Shown in pieces: positions 25,574 to 35,673 of a DNA stretch of 64,000 nt; the first letter of the stretch is position 1; each line of letters begins with the position of its first letter. The DNA is from CBDFKS01 sp965248905 (GTDB taxonomy: Bacteria > Chloroflexota > Dehalococcoidia > Lucifugimonadales > JAGWBF01): the NCBI GenBank assembly GCA_965248905.1, contig CBDFKS010000006.1:124001-188000 (forward strand). Reading direction: 5' to 3'. Below the pieces are notes generated by a model. That model did no database searches and was not told the origin of the DNA. It was given only the letters and a program-made list of their open reading frames with translations. The position numbers and the translations under genes were made by a program.

Positions 25574-28536
25574 CTAGAGCACGAGCTGGGCAGCCTTTGG
25601 ACGCGCCTTGCCGCCGTGCACCGAGGGCTCCGCACACCATTTGGCCGCCAGCCTACGCACTCCCTCGTACACGCCTTCGTCGAAGCCAAGTAGGTCGCAG
25701 ACGACGCGTCTGTCCAGGAGGGCGCGGTTGGGATCGGCGTCGGCAAGATAGGCGGGCTTCAATTCCTTGTCCCGGAACGAGTCGAATATCATCTCCGCCA
25801 TCACCAACTGCTCATCGCTCAGGGCACGGAAGTCCAGTACTGGGAGGGATTCGGCGGCGCGACTTGTAGTGGTCCCACGACCGGCATGTTGTCTGTTGGA
25901 ATGCCACCAGTGCATTAGGAACCCCAGCGTGCTGTTGCTCCAGATAGAGAGCATAAGATCAAACCTCCTGTCCTCGAATTTCACAGTTGGCCACGCCCGA
26001 CCGCCTATACTCTCTCGCTCGGTGAAAGCCACCCCCAATGGTTGAGAGTTGAACCTGAAATCAAGATTGAGATGGGACCGACTGGAGGTTTCCCAAAGTG
26101 TTTGGGCTTTCGCTTCCATTCCCTGTCGGGCTACGAGTTGTGAATCAACCTCGCAAACCATCAGGGTTTCATTCTTGGCGTTATGGCTCCATAGCGCTGG
26201 ATACGTGGCTGTCGGGCTTGGTGCTGCCTGGTCGAAAGGGCCGCGGGGTCGTGGTCCCGTGATGTCTCGGTGATGCAGACCGGTTCGCGCCAAGACGCCC
26301 AGCAATGTCATATTGATCCCGATATTAGAAGCATGACCCGGAAGCGATAGCTTGCCAGCAGAGAGGGCGAATGCAGTTTGAGCAAGGGAGGCATCAGATA
26401 GCCGCACTGCACCACACGGGTCCCCGCTTTGCGGAAATGGGGCAGAGATGATCTCTCCTATCTTTTCCTCCCCGCTAATCAAGGGCGTGGCCCCATAGGG
26501 GCCATCTTCAATCCGCCTCACTAGGCCTAATGTGGCCATGGTCCTAGACACTTCGCTCGCTTGGATGAACCCCGATGGCCGACGAGTCAGGGACGCCAAT
26601 TGAACTCGCCGAGATGATGACTCGGAGGGTCTGCACTTTCGTGCTATGAATAGGCACTCCGCCATGCCCGTATCCGCTGAGAACGACAGATGGTCGTTTT
26701 CCGAAGCCGCGATGCTGAGCACAGTAAGGTTGGTATAGTTCTTGGCGAGCATCTCCCTGAACCCTTGCCAGGATAGACCGGCGGCTGCCGCGAGGGGCAA
26801 GACTAGGATCTTCCTCCAAGGCCCGCTTCAGTCCTCCCTCCAGGTACCGCCGCTTGGTACGAGCAGACGTGTCCAGCGACTCCGCCTGGCTTGAGCTTCC
26901 TATGGGCCAACGCCGCAAATGCTGATGCGATTCCCGCGTTGCCATGGTAACAAGTGCCCGTCTTGAGGATATCCATGCGCTTGCCCATGTCCCTTTGGTC
27001 TTGGTCGCTAGCCTCAAAGGCGGCGAAGGCCGCGTTAAACGTATTGGCGTATTGTCCTTCGTTGGTAGTGTTTCGAGTGAAGGGCGGATTCATGATCACC
27101 AGGTCAAAGTTCGCGTCCGGGATATCCACGTTGATCTGGGCAGCAGTCTCCTCGCCCACGCTGCCGGTGCGCAGAGCTGGGTCGCTGGTATTGAACAAGG
27201 TCAAGGCTGTGGAGGCTTGGAGCAACTCCAGGGAACCTATCTTCACCGTGCTGTCCTTCTGCTTTCCGTAGGGCATGGTGTAGAGACGGGACTGATTGAA
27301 TCCCACGTTGGGCCGCATACCGGACAGGGTGGAGCCGGTGATGTGAATGGCCGAAGGCATGACGTCGCAGCCGTACAGGACCTCCTCCATCATCACCGGA
27401 TGCAGCGAAGTAGAGTCGCCACCAGCGCGTTCATGGCGGGATGCAACCTGCTCGTACACCGCCGACAGCAGGGCACCGGTGCCACAGGCAAAATCTCCGA
27501 TGCGCAGCCTGCCGATGGCCCCGGCGTCGGACCAGTCCACGGAATCCATCTTGGCAACGGCCAGACGCGCCAAAAGCGCAGCGGACGCTGGCAGGGTGTA
27601 GAAGGTGGCCAGATACTTCCGGTCGGCGATCAGCCGTTGGAAGATGCGTCCGGTCAGGTCGTGGGCGTTGTCGACGCCGGTGGCTTCAACTTCCTGGGCG
27701 GTCTCCAGCAACTCCCGCAAGATGCTAGTGGCAACGTCTCCGGGAAGCTGCTCCAAGATGTCCTTGGCTATGGCAAAGATGGGCCAGTAGTTGATCTTCA
27801 GGATATCTTCCCAGGCCGCCAGTACCTCACTCTGGGGATTTGCAACATTGGGACCGCACACCAAGCGCAGAGTTGTCACCTCCTGGTGCATCCCCGCGAT
27901 GCGCTGGTGGAAGACCATGGCGTTGGCGATGATGGCACAGGCCATGCGGCGGGTCTGAGGAACGTCACTCATTCCCAACAACCGGGCAATAACAGGGGTT
28001 ACATTGGGACGCAGCTTCGCCATTTCCTCCAAACGGTTGGCGGCTTGCCCAATACCTTGCTCAAGCGTGTCAGCCGCCTGCTCCACTGCTTTCTGTGGGA
28101 CGGACACCAAACGGGCTATGTCAGCCAGATCGCTCACTGAGCCGCCCAGCCATCCCGATTCGGGAAATCGGCTGCCGTCCTGATGAAGGACGCAGTAGGT
28201 TAGGTGTGTCTCGACTAGAGCCAAGCGCAGGTCATAGGCGTCTTCGACGCTTCTGGGATAACGCAGGGCTATGGCAGCCTCGACGGTGCGCGGGGCACCT
28301 CTTACGCGGAGCCCCAGCCGTTCGGAGGCATCCTTCTCCACTTCGACAGCCGGCTCATACTCAGCCTCTACGACCACCGGGGAGTGGCCCGGCGCGACTA
28401 TCAGCACATCGGCGTGGCGGCCCGGATGGTCGGTGAAGGTCTGGGTGTTCTCGGAGCGGACTTCACAGCCCGGCATCATGCCTCGCAGCATGTCGCCCAG
28501 TGCGTTGTTCGCGTTCGGCTCGGTCTGGCGTGGCAT
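25574..28536 (-). pseudogene. DNA methyltransferase (N6-type), split by a 74-bp insertion
   Basis: The first part (28536-26803) carries an N-terminal region with DVLIVAPGHSPVVVEAEYE, then motif I DFACGTGALL and motif IV LVIMNPPFTRNT, so it is an N6-adenine DNA methyltransferase. The frame breaks after HRKLKPGGV. The rest (26800-25574) begins LPLAAAAGLSWQGFREMLAK and runs to a C-terminal specificity-like part. The split is caused by about 74 bp of IS630 sequence (26805-26878). Without it the protein would be about 960 residues. The N-terminal region may have been a nuclease; that is not proven. Type IIG restriction-modification or phage-defence use is possible. Confidence 0.78.
26805..26878 (-). 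mobile_element. Internal IS630 fragment within the methyltransferase gene
   Basis: These 74 bases match the inside of the IS630 transposase gene (the part encoding KRRYLEGGLKRALEEDP) in reverse orientation, with an internal deletion of about 12 bases relative to the intact IS. Neither IS end is present. The intact reading frame of the methyltransferase resumes on both sides when the fragment is removed. Confidence 0.75.
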
Positions 28537-28584
28537 ACTTACATTCAGGCAGTTAGCTTGCGGCCAACGCTGTTTCTCTCTCCT

Positions 28585-28980
28585 CTATGGGATTGATGGA
28601 TTGCTGGATACGGCCGCGAATGTTTGGTCAAAGGTCTTGACCTCTCGGACTCCACGCCTTCGACAACTGGCTAGGTGGCAGAGGTCTCGGGCTTGTAACG
28701 CGGGATATTGCTCATGGAGTTGACGGGCCAGAGCCACGTCCGCCTCCTCCAGCGGCCAAACCTCAACTCCGGCGCTTGCTATCAAGTCCAGCGTTGCATC
28801 GAAGGTTTGCAGCCTTCCGATGGGCAAGTACGCATGGGCCAGTTCCTGCATGACCTCTGCTGAAGTGCACAGCGGTGTGCCACTTCGGTTAGCTTCGACG
28901 AAGAATCCTTGGGCATTTGTCTGGAGAACGTGGGGGCGTCCTACGGCGTACATGAAGACGTTGGTGTCGACGAAAATCAC
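28585..28980 (-). CDS. PIN-domain toxin
   Basis: The 131-residue PIN protein begins MIFVDTNVFMYAVGRPH and keeps the acidic pattern: D5, a central E in SAEVMQELAHAYL, and a D in QARDLCHLASCRRRG, with the final Asp in VKTFDQTF. It should be an RNase toxin of a type II system. It overlaps its upstream antitoxin by 4 bp (28977-28980). Confidence 0.85.
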   Translation of the reverse strand: MIFVDTNVFMYAVGRPHVLQTNAQGFFVEANRSGTPLCTSAEVMQELAHAYLPIGRLQTFDATLDLIASAGVEVWPLEEADVALARQLHEQYPALQARDLCHLASCRRRGVREVKTFDQTFAAVSSNPSIP

Positions 28981-29252
28981 GTTCTGGCAACTCCTCGGCC
29001 GCGCGACTCGCTCATGACGCGCAAGTGTTCATCCCAGTCCGGCTCCGTCTCTGGGCCTTCCAGCGTAGCGCATGACCTGAAAAACTCCTCAACGTCCTCA
29101 GGTGACTGGAATAGCTTGACGATCTGGCGCTTTTCGAGGCGCTCGTGCGCAGCTTCACGCAGCCAGGCGCTGAGGGACATGCCCTCCTGCCGCGCCTGGT
29201 GAACAAAGCGGTCTCGGTCATTGTCCGCCATTACCAACTGCACTCTGGCCAT
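28977..29252 (-). CDS. Ribbon-helix-helix antitoxin
   Basis: The start is the ATG at 29252, with GGAGG six bases upstream; the upstream TTG at 29264 is rejected. The protein begins MARVQLVMADNDRDRFVHQARQEGMSLSAWLREAA, a strand-helix-helix pattern of ribbon-helix-helix antitoxins, followed by an acidic C-terminal half that would bind the toxin. It is translationally coupled to the PIN gene and a palindrome lies just upstream. Confidence 0.78.
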   Translation of the reverse strand: MARVQLVMADNDRDRFVHQARQEGMSLSAWLREAAHERLEKRQIVKLFQSPEDVEEFFRSCATLEGPETEPDWDEHLRVMSESRGRGVART

Positions 29253-29279
29253 ATCGACCTCCAACCGGGCTAAGGTGAG

Positions 29280-29298
29280 TGTGTAATATCGTTACACA
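29280..29298 (-). promoter_or_regulatory. Palindrome upstream of the antitoxin (candidate operator)
   Basis: An exact inverted repeat TGTGTAA-N5-TTACACA lies 28 bp upstream of the antitoxin start. Ribbon-helix-helix antitoxins bind such palindromes in their own promoter. A TTGACT (minus strand, near 29312) could serve as a -35 region but the -10 is not clear. Confidence 0.45.
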
Positions 29299-29407
29299 TA
29301 CTACCGACCGAAGTCAATGGCAAGATCCGTGCCCGACTGGAAGGTTGGTTGGGGACGTGGCCCCGGAGCACTACTGCTGCTGGAGGCCGAGCACCTACTA
29401 TATGGCG

Positions 29408-29493
29408 AGCTTGAATCTCAAGCTGAAAGTTCTTGATTTCGTCAAGTCTGGTGGGCCTGCGTGTACTGTACTGAGACTGAGCCTGTCTCAGAG
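29408..29493 (+). repeat. Recombinase C-terminal scar (copy C) with IS1182-like end
   Basis: The plus strand encodes SLNLKLKVLDFVKSGGP, the same tail as in the serine recombinase. It is followed by GTGTACTGTACTGAG and a GAGCCTGTCTCA motif equal to the terminus of the intact IS1182 at 56210. No recombinase precedes it and no transposase follows. Confidence 0.6.
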
Positions 29494-29502
29494 AACGACA
29501 CA

Positions 29503-29936
29503 TCAGGCATGCCGTCGCCGCAACCTTCCGGTCAACGCTATCCTAACCCCCAATAGGACGAGGGCAAAGAAGCCTCCGGCAGCACCGGCGATAACCCACG
29601 TCGAGACACTAGTGTCGACTTCAGTCGTGAGGTTTCCCGCATCTGGTTCTCCGGCAGACACATCCCTTATCCGATTGGTATCGACCATCACCCCCGGAAC
29701 GGTGTCGGTATTGGGCTCGTGTCTTGAAGGAGCGTCGGTAGAGGACATTGAACTACCGGAGTCTGTGGCTACTGCATTGGAGGAGCTCTGGTCGTCCGCA
29801 TCCGTCGAATCGGCCGAAATCGGAGGGTTAATTTGTACACCCTGGGCAGCGCCCATCGACACCGGCAGGGCGTGGGAGCCACGTCCATTCAGCTCAAGGC
29901 TCCTAACGCCAATCGTGCCTCTAGTGGTTTCGCCTC
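29503..29936 (-). pseudogene. C-terminal anchor fragment of a surface protein
   Basis: The open frame reads TRGTIGVRSLELNGRG, then a Ser/Thr/Asp-rich linker, then one membrane helix (TWVIAGAAGGFFALVLLGV) and a basic tail RRRHA. This is the usual architecture of a wall/membrane anchor tail. There is no plausible start: the frame is open upstream to a stop at 29936, and the ATG at 29862 is only internal. It is most likely the remnant of a third surface protein. Confidence 0.5.
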
Positions 29937-29977
29937 ACCATTCGCACCACACCTCGGACTACGGTTGCCACGTCGTG

Positions 29978-30118
29978 AGCTATGGATGTGAGCGCACTAT
30001 CCAACGCCCATCGCACCGCTGTCCGCACGGCTGTAGCTACGGTGCGGGCTATGGATGTGAGCGAACTATTCAGCCAACGCACTGCCGTGGCTACGCCCCG
30101 GGCGATCACTGCTGGGGG
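29978..30118 (+). repeat. Imperfect tandem repeat of about 70 bp
   Basis: CTATGGATGTGAGCG occurs at both about 29980 and 30050, each followed by a related ACTATYCAnCCAACGC stretch, giving two diverged copies with a period of about 70 bp. It lies between the anchor remnant and the LRR gene. Confidence 0.45.
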
Positions 30119-32144
30119 ACTGTCGGCCCCCATAAGAAGCTCGTCCAGCCCCATCGACGGTATACTCCAGCTACTACGATGCCTCCAGCGATTGCTCCGA
30201 TCGCCAACCCTCCAATAACCATCAGCGCCACTGCTAGGGCCGAAAGCTGTGCCCCTCCTTTGTCCGTCTCCGGGGGCCTGGGGTTCACGGCTGGTTCCGC
30301 CACAGCAACAGGCGTCCCTGCCTCCGTAGAGGACCATGGGCCTTCCGCGACACCGTTCACCGCTCGTACCTGCACCTCGTACACAGTATCGTTAGTGAGC
30401 GACCGTATCTTGTATCTGAAAGGCGGCGTTCCTGTCCCTCGAGTCCAGGCGTCGTCCACTAACTCCCACTCCGCGCCTCCGCTGGGCCGCGCAGGTCGTA
30501 GGCGATGATCGCAGAGCCGCTGTCTCTGGTGGGCGCGCTCCACGGCACCGTCAATTCTTCATTCCCTATTGTGATCGTGCCGATGATGGGCTCGGAGGGT
30601 AAGGCGATAACGCTGATGGTGACCGAAATGATGGCGGAACCACCGTAGGAGTCATCGGCCCTCACGGTCACCGAATAGGAGTCCTTCGTCGCCCTGTCCA
30701 GTGCAGCCTTTTTCTTCAGCTGCCCGGTCGACGAGTCGATTCCGAAGGATGCCGAGTCATTCCCCAAGAGAGAATAGATGAGTGAGTCGTTGTCGGCATC
30801 GGTCGCTTCGACGGGGTTTCCGATGTCGTGGTTGGTGTTCCAGTTCTCGACAACGATCCGGGTAGCAGGGTCACTTTCACTGAAGGTGGGACTGGCGTTG
30901 AATGCGCTGCCGCACATTTCATCGGTCGAGGTAACCGTGACTCCGCCAAGAGCCGGCAGGGGTTCGGTGAAGTGGTTTCCAGCGATGGTCAGTGTAGTGA
31001 GGAAGGCAGCGTTACCCAATTCAGGTGGGACAGCGCCCGTCAACGTGTTGCAATGGAGATTGAGAACCGACAGTTTGATGAGGTTGCTCAACTCTGGTGG
31101 GATGGAGCCGGTGAGTTCGTTGCCGTTGAGGTAGACCTCCGTCAGGACGTTCAAGTCACCCAGCTCTGGGGGGATGAGACCGGTGAGTTGGTTGTCGGCG
31201 AGGTTGAGGCTCGTCAGGTCGGTGAGGTTGCCCAGCTCTGCCGGAATCTCGCCGGTGAGCTCGTTGCCATAGAAATAGAGGCGGGTCAACGCGGTCAGAT
31301 CGCCCAGCTCTGGGGAGATGAGACCGGTGAGTTGGTTGTCGGCGAGGTTGAGGCTCGTCAGGTCGGTGAGGTCGCCCAGCTCTGCAGGGATGGGGCCGGT
31401 GAGCTTGTTGCTATGAAGATAGAGGCGGGTCAACGCGGTCAGGTTGGTGAGGTCGCCCAGCTCTGCAGGGATGGGGCCGGTGAGCTTGTTGCTATGAAGA
31501 TAGAGGCGGGTCAACGCGGTCAGGTTGCCCAACTCAGCGGGGCCGGGGCCGGTGAGCTTGTTGTTGGAAATATAGAGGATCGTCAGGTCGGTGAGGTCGC
31601 CCAGCTCGGCGGGGATGGGGCCGCTGAGCTCGTTGTTGTGAAGGTAGAGGATCGTCAGGTTGGTGAGGTCGCCCAACTCTGCAGGGATGGGGCCGCCGAG
31701 TTTATTGCCGGAGAGGTTGAGAAGCGTCAATGCGGTGAGGTTGCCCAGCTCCGACGGGATCGAACCTGCAAGCCCTTTCCCATTGGCGGTGAGTCCAGTG
31801 ACCCGGCCATGCGAGACGGAGATGCCTTCCCAGTCAGTGATAGGCGTGTTGACGTTCCAGTCCAACACATTGCCTGGGTCAAGAGTTGCTTTGGCGTCAA
31901 GCAACGCTTCGCAATCGGCGATTAGGCCGGAATTGGCGGAAGGGTCGGGTACGGCAACGCTGTCGTCGCACCGCGACTGCGCCTGTGCCGTACTAGGTGA
32001 TGCAATGGCAAGCGCCAATGTCAGGAAGAAAACAGCGATGAGCAAGACCCGTCCCCGGCTGGGGTTGGGTTTGCCGAGGCCAAACTCGGGGAGGGTAGGT
32101 ATGTTACAACTTGTCACCAAGGTCTTCCTGTTCCGTAGTTTCAC
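30106..32144 (-). pseudogene. Leucine-rich-repeat, cadherin, FN3 surface protein, frameshifted
   Basis: From 32144 the protein starts with a basic leader and signal sequence (about residues 32-56), an N-terminal cap with DCEALLDAKATLD, then about 12 plant-type LRRs with GPIPAELGDLTxLxxLYLHxN between residues 100 and 390. A cadherin-like domain follows (RIVVENWNTNHDIGNPVEATDADNDSL), then the start of an FN3 domain. The frame stops near 30459 (AYDLRGPAEARSG). One base shift restores FN3 strands (GGAEWELVDDAW), a Pro-rich linker and a membrane helix down to 30106. It is a large adhesin-like surface protein broken by a single-base lesion, or a sequencing error. Confidence 0.78.
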
Positions 32145-32173
32145 TCCGACGGATGCGACAGTAGCTTCCTCTC

Positions 32174-34819
32174 CTATCTCCGGCTACGTCGCACCACAAT
32201 TATGAGAACCACTCCAGCGACTACCCCAATCACTACCACGACGATAGCCCGCCAGGGGAATCCTTCGTCCCCGCCGTCCGCCTCGGACGGCGCTGGCTCC
32301 GCCGTGGGTGTAGGCGTAGGAGTAGGTGGGGGCGGCGCTTCTTCAGTCTCGCCTCTGCCTGATTCCGACCAAGGGCTGACTCCCTCGGCGTTGATAGCCC
32401 GCACCTGCACCTCGTAGCCGGTCTCAGGCTTAAGATCGCTCAGGGTCATGGATATGCCGGTGCCGCCGTACCCGACGTCTTTGAACTCCCCGTCAGCTTC
32501 ACGGTATTGCAAGTCGTAATCCGTGATCTCCGGTCCCTGGTTGTCGGGCGCCGTCCAGTTTACTGCCAGGGTAGAGTGGCTGGTGGCCTTGAGGTCGGGT
32601 GCTGCTGGACGTGCCGGTGGCTCATCAACGTTCTCAACGCTGATGGTAACTATGATCCCATCGACACCCCCTCGGCGGTCCCGGGCGCTCACCCGCACCG
32701 AGTATTCGTTCTTGACCTCGTAGTCCAACGCTGTCTTGGTGGTGAGCTGCCCTGTGCTAGGGTCCACGTCGAAGGAGGCTCGATCCATTCCCCACAGCCA
32801 GTACTCCAGCCGGTCATTATCCGAGTCCCTGGCGTTCACTGGGTCCCCCACAGCCATGCCCACTTCTGCGTTCTCCGGGACGGTGCGAGTGGTGTTGAGG
32901 CCCTCGTTGAACCTAGGCGAGCGGTTGGCAGGTTCGTCGTCCACCGCAGTGACGATGACGGTGACCGTACCGGTGTCCGTACCCCCGTTCCCGTCCGACG
33001 CCACGTAGGTGAACGAGTCGGACCCGTGGAAGCTGGAGTTGGGGGTGTAAGTGATCGTAGTGGCGCTGCCCGGCTTGATCACCGCCGTGCCGTTGCTGGG
33101 CATGGTCACCGAGGTCACCTGGAGCGTGTCTCCTTCGAGGTCCGTGTCGTTGGCCACCACGTCGATGTCGACCGCCGTGCCCTCTGCAATCGTAGTGGCG
33201 TCGTCCACCGCCGTTGGGGTGGTGTTGACGGGCGTCGCGGTCACGGGATCGCTGGCCTCGCTGGCGCCCACGGTGTTCCTCGCCCGAATCCAGAAGCCGT
33301 ACTCTTCTTCATTGGTGAGGTCGTTTACCGTGTAGGAGGTTGCGTTGGTTGCGCCGGCCTCGCTGTCGGGTATGGCGGTCCAGCCCGAGACGCCATATAC
33401 GTAAGCCGAGCCGGAATCCGCGCCCTTGTCATCGTCCCAGTGGGCGCCCACCACCACCGTGCCCCCGCCCGCCGCGATCGACCACCCAAACTGCTCGCCG
33501 CTGGCGCCGTCGGTGGCGGTAAGCTTGACCGTTTCCGTTGCATCGGCCCATACCGAGTCAGTGGCCTTGGTAAACACGTAGACCGACCCGGAATCGTTAA
33601 CAGAGTCACTGGCATCATCCGTGTGAGCGCCAACCACTACAGTGTTGCCGTCCACTGCTACCGACCACCCAAACTGGTTTTTTTCAGCATCGGAGGTCGC
33701 CAACTCGGCCGTCCTCTCGGCATCTTCCCATCCCCCACTGGGCTTGGTGAACACGTAGGCGCGGCCCTGACTGCCAGAGTAGGCGGAGGCCCCGACCACC
33801 ACCGTGTCCCCGTCCACCGCCACCGCAGCGCCAAAAGTGCCGGCTAGGCCCGCGGCTCCGTCGTCGGTGGCCCCGGGGGTCAGCTTGGCCGTCTGGGTGG
33901 CATCGTCCCATCCCGCTGCGGGCTTGATGAACACGTAGGCGGAGCCGTAACCATCGTTGTTTGGGGCGCCCGCCACCACCGTGTCCCCGTCCACCGCCAC
34001 AGATTTCCCAAACTCGTCGAAATCGTCCCCGTCGGAGGCCGTCAGCTTGGCCGTCTGCGTGGCATCGGTCCATACCGAGTCAGCGGCCTTGGTGAACACG
34101 TAGGCCGACCCGGATCCATCGTCCTCGCTGGCGCCCACCACCACAGTGTCCCCGTCCACTGCCACCGATTGTCCGAACCAGTCGCCTACCACCCCGTCGG
34201 AGGCCGTCAACTTGGCCGTCTCCGTGGCTGTGGCCCATCCCGTACTGGGCTTGGTGAACACGTAGGCCGAATCGTCATAGCGGGCACCCACCACCACCGT
34301 GTCCCAGTCCACGGCTACCGACCAACCAAAGATGTCACCAGCCTCCCCGTCGGAGGCGGTCAACTTGGCGACCTGGCTCCACGCTCCCGACGAATCCTTG
34401 GCCAACACGTACGCCGCGCCCTTCTCGCTTTCGTCTTCGTAGGCGCCCACCACCGCGGTGTCTCCGTCCACCGCCACTGAATGCCCGAATAGGTCGCCAG
34501 CCACCCCGTCGGAGGCGGTCAGCTTGGCGATCTGCGCCTGCAGATATTCGTACCCGGTGATGCTGGTGTCGGATGGGTCATTCCACCCCAGCGTGACCTG
34601 TGTGCTCTTGACGGTGGCTGTAAGATCGCCGGGCTTGGAGGGCACAGTGCCCTGGGCCTTACCCACCTGCGGCACGGCTATCAATAACACTGCGACGGCT
34701 GCCATCGACAATAGCACCGCCGCTAGCAGTATCCATACGGAATTCCCGTGCTTGAACGCGCGTAAACTTTTCGTAAGGCCAACTATCTGCGTTGCGATGT
34801 CGGGTCCGCTCATTCGCAT
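32174..34819 (-). CDS. FG-GAP propeller, FN3, cadherin surface protein
   Basis: The 881-residue protein has a hydrophobic leader (about 28-50), then half an FN3 domain (PSKPGDLTATVKSTQVTLGW). Seven FG-GAP-like repeats follow from about residue 95 to 470, each with AKLTASDG...FGxSVAVDGDTVVVGA and AYVF. The second FN3 half resumes with SGWTAIPDSEAG. Next come a repeat with TYTPNSSFHGSDSFTYVASDGNGGTD, a cadherin-like domain (PENAEVGMAVGDPVNARDSDND) and another FN3. A PTPTPTP linker, a membrane helix and a basic tail (RRSRR) close the protein. It is probably a surface adhesin. Start M1 or M3. Confidence 0.85.
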   Translation of the reverse strand: MRMSGPDIATQIVGLTKSLRAFKHGNSVWILLAAVLLSMAAVAVLLIAVPQVGKAQGTVPSKPGDLTATVKSTQVTLGWNDPSDTSITGYEYLQAQIAKLTASDGVAGDLFGHSVAVDGDTAVVGAYEDESEKGAAYVLAKDSSGAWSQVAKLTASDGEAGDIFGWSVAVDWDTVVVGARYDDSAYVFTKPSTGWATATETAKLTASDGVVGDWFGQSVAVDGDTVVVGASEDDGSGSAYVFTKAADSVWTDATQTAKLTASDGDDFDEFGKSVAVDGDTVVAGAPNNDGYGSAYVFIKPAAGWDDATQTAKLTPGATDDGAAGLAGTFGAAVAVDGDTVVVGASAYSGSQGRAYVFTKPSGGWEDAERTAELATSDAEKNQFGWSVAVDGNTVVVGAHTDDASDSVNDSGSVYVFTKATDSVWADATETVKLTATDGASGEQFGWSIAAGGGTVVVGAHWDDDKGADSGSAYVYGVSGWTAIPDSEAGATNATSYTVNDLTNEEEYGFWIRARNTVGASEASDPVTATPVNTTPTAVDDATTIAEGTAVDIDVVANDTDLEGDTLQVTSVTMPSNGTAVIKPGSATTITYTPNSSFHGSDSFTYVASDGNGGTDTGTVTVIVTAVDDEPANRSPRFNEGLNTTRTVPENAEVGMAVGDPVNARDSDNDRLEYWLWGMDRASFDVDPSTGQLTTKTALDYEVKNEYSVRVSARDRRGGVDGIIVTISVENVDEPPARPAAPDLKATSHSTLAVNWTAPDNQGPEITDYDLQYREADGEFKDVGYGGTGISMTLSDLKPETGYEVQVRAINAEGVSPWSESGRGETEEAPPPPTPTPTPTAEPAPSEADGGDEGFPWRAIVVVVIGVVAGVVLIIVVRRSRR

Positions 34820-34968
34820 TTCGTCTTCACAATTCCCTCGGAACGCCAGTCCCTAAAGAACTCCAAACAATCTGAGGGCTGAATCAACCCCAAAAGATGC
34901 AGAAGACGGTCGGCTAATATTTCGGATGATTCGACCATGCGGGAGTCTAGCCTTTCCGTTCAGTAGAA

Positions 34969-35328
34969 TCAAGTGGACCCCATCATCAGGACAGCGGTGA
35001 GGCTAAAATAAGAGAGTCTACCGCTGGGGTGTCTCGTAAACCTTCATCCGATGGTAAGGCTCGTGGATGTTCCAGTAAACACCTTTGTGAGCTCACTGCA
35101 TGGAACACCTGACCCGGTGACCGATAGCCCAGGGCTTAATGGGGCCGCTCTTGGTTGTAGAAGGCCAGATAAGCCCCAATCCCCTTTCTGGCCTCAGTCC
35201 CATTTTGGTATGCCTTCAGGTACACCTCCTCGTACTTGATGCTGCGCCACAGCCGTTCCACGAAGACGTTGTCCATGCACCGGCCCCTGCCGTCCATGCT
35301 CACTTGAACGCCTTGCACCAGCAGCATC
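34969..35328 (-). mobile_element. IS3-family 3' fragment, copy 2
   Basis: This is nearly identical to the fragment at 17261-17622, beginning with TCAAGTGGACCCC and ending at the same ATGCTGCTGG position. The minus strand encodes the C-terminal end of OrfB. One change makes a stop after NQERPH in this copy. The fragment is joined in frame to the beginning of a serine recombinase gene. Confidence 0.78.
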
Positions 35329-35633
35329 GACTTGAAGGCGACTGCGTGCTCCCGCTTGCGGGTGAACCGGCTGAACTTCCAAACGAGGATCACCTGAAAG
35401 GCAGCATTAGGCCTGCTCCCCTCCTCGATCATCTCACGGAACTGTGGCCGGTCGGCTACGCGTCCGCTCTCGGCCTCGTCCACGTACTCGCGGGCTACCT
35501 GGTAGCCGTTCTTCTCTGCGTAGTCCTTGAGCGCCCTCAGCTGGGCGGACACGGACAGGTCAACGTCCTGCCTGTCGCTGGAGACCCTCGCGTACAGCGC
35601 CGCCGGTGTGAGCGGCTGTAGGTGCTTCTTCAT
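35326..35633 (-). pseudogene. Serine recombinase, N-terminal catalytic part only
   Basis: From ATG at 35633 (GGGAGGACAGC upstream) the protein begins MKKHLQPLTPAALYARVSSDRQ and runs about 102 residues through FSRFTRKREHAVAFKSML, almost the same as the intact recombinase at 17591-19336. It then continues directly into the IS3 OrfB C-terminus. The joined open frame (to 35136) would give a chimera of about 165 residues with the serine nucleophile but no recombinase or zinc domain. It is probably inactive. Confidence 0.8.
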
Positions 35634-35673
35634 GCTGTCCTCCCAATCTGGCATGTGGTCGCTGTTTTCGAAT

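Noticed and set aside
26944..28140. Plus-strand frame of 398 codons
   Set aside because: It lies opposite the methyltransferase, whose motifs I and IV are clear; no start signal or family supports the plus-strand frame.
30828..31925. Plus-strand frame of 365 codons with a repeat pattern
   Set aside because: It is the antisense reading of the LRR repeats; the apparent repeat simply mirrors them.
32507..33847. Long plus-strand frame (446 codons) opposite the FG-GAP gene
   Set aside because: It is the mirror of repetitive coding DNA on the other strand; it has no family, no start signal and a composition that follows the repeats.
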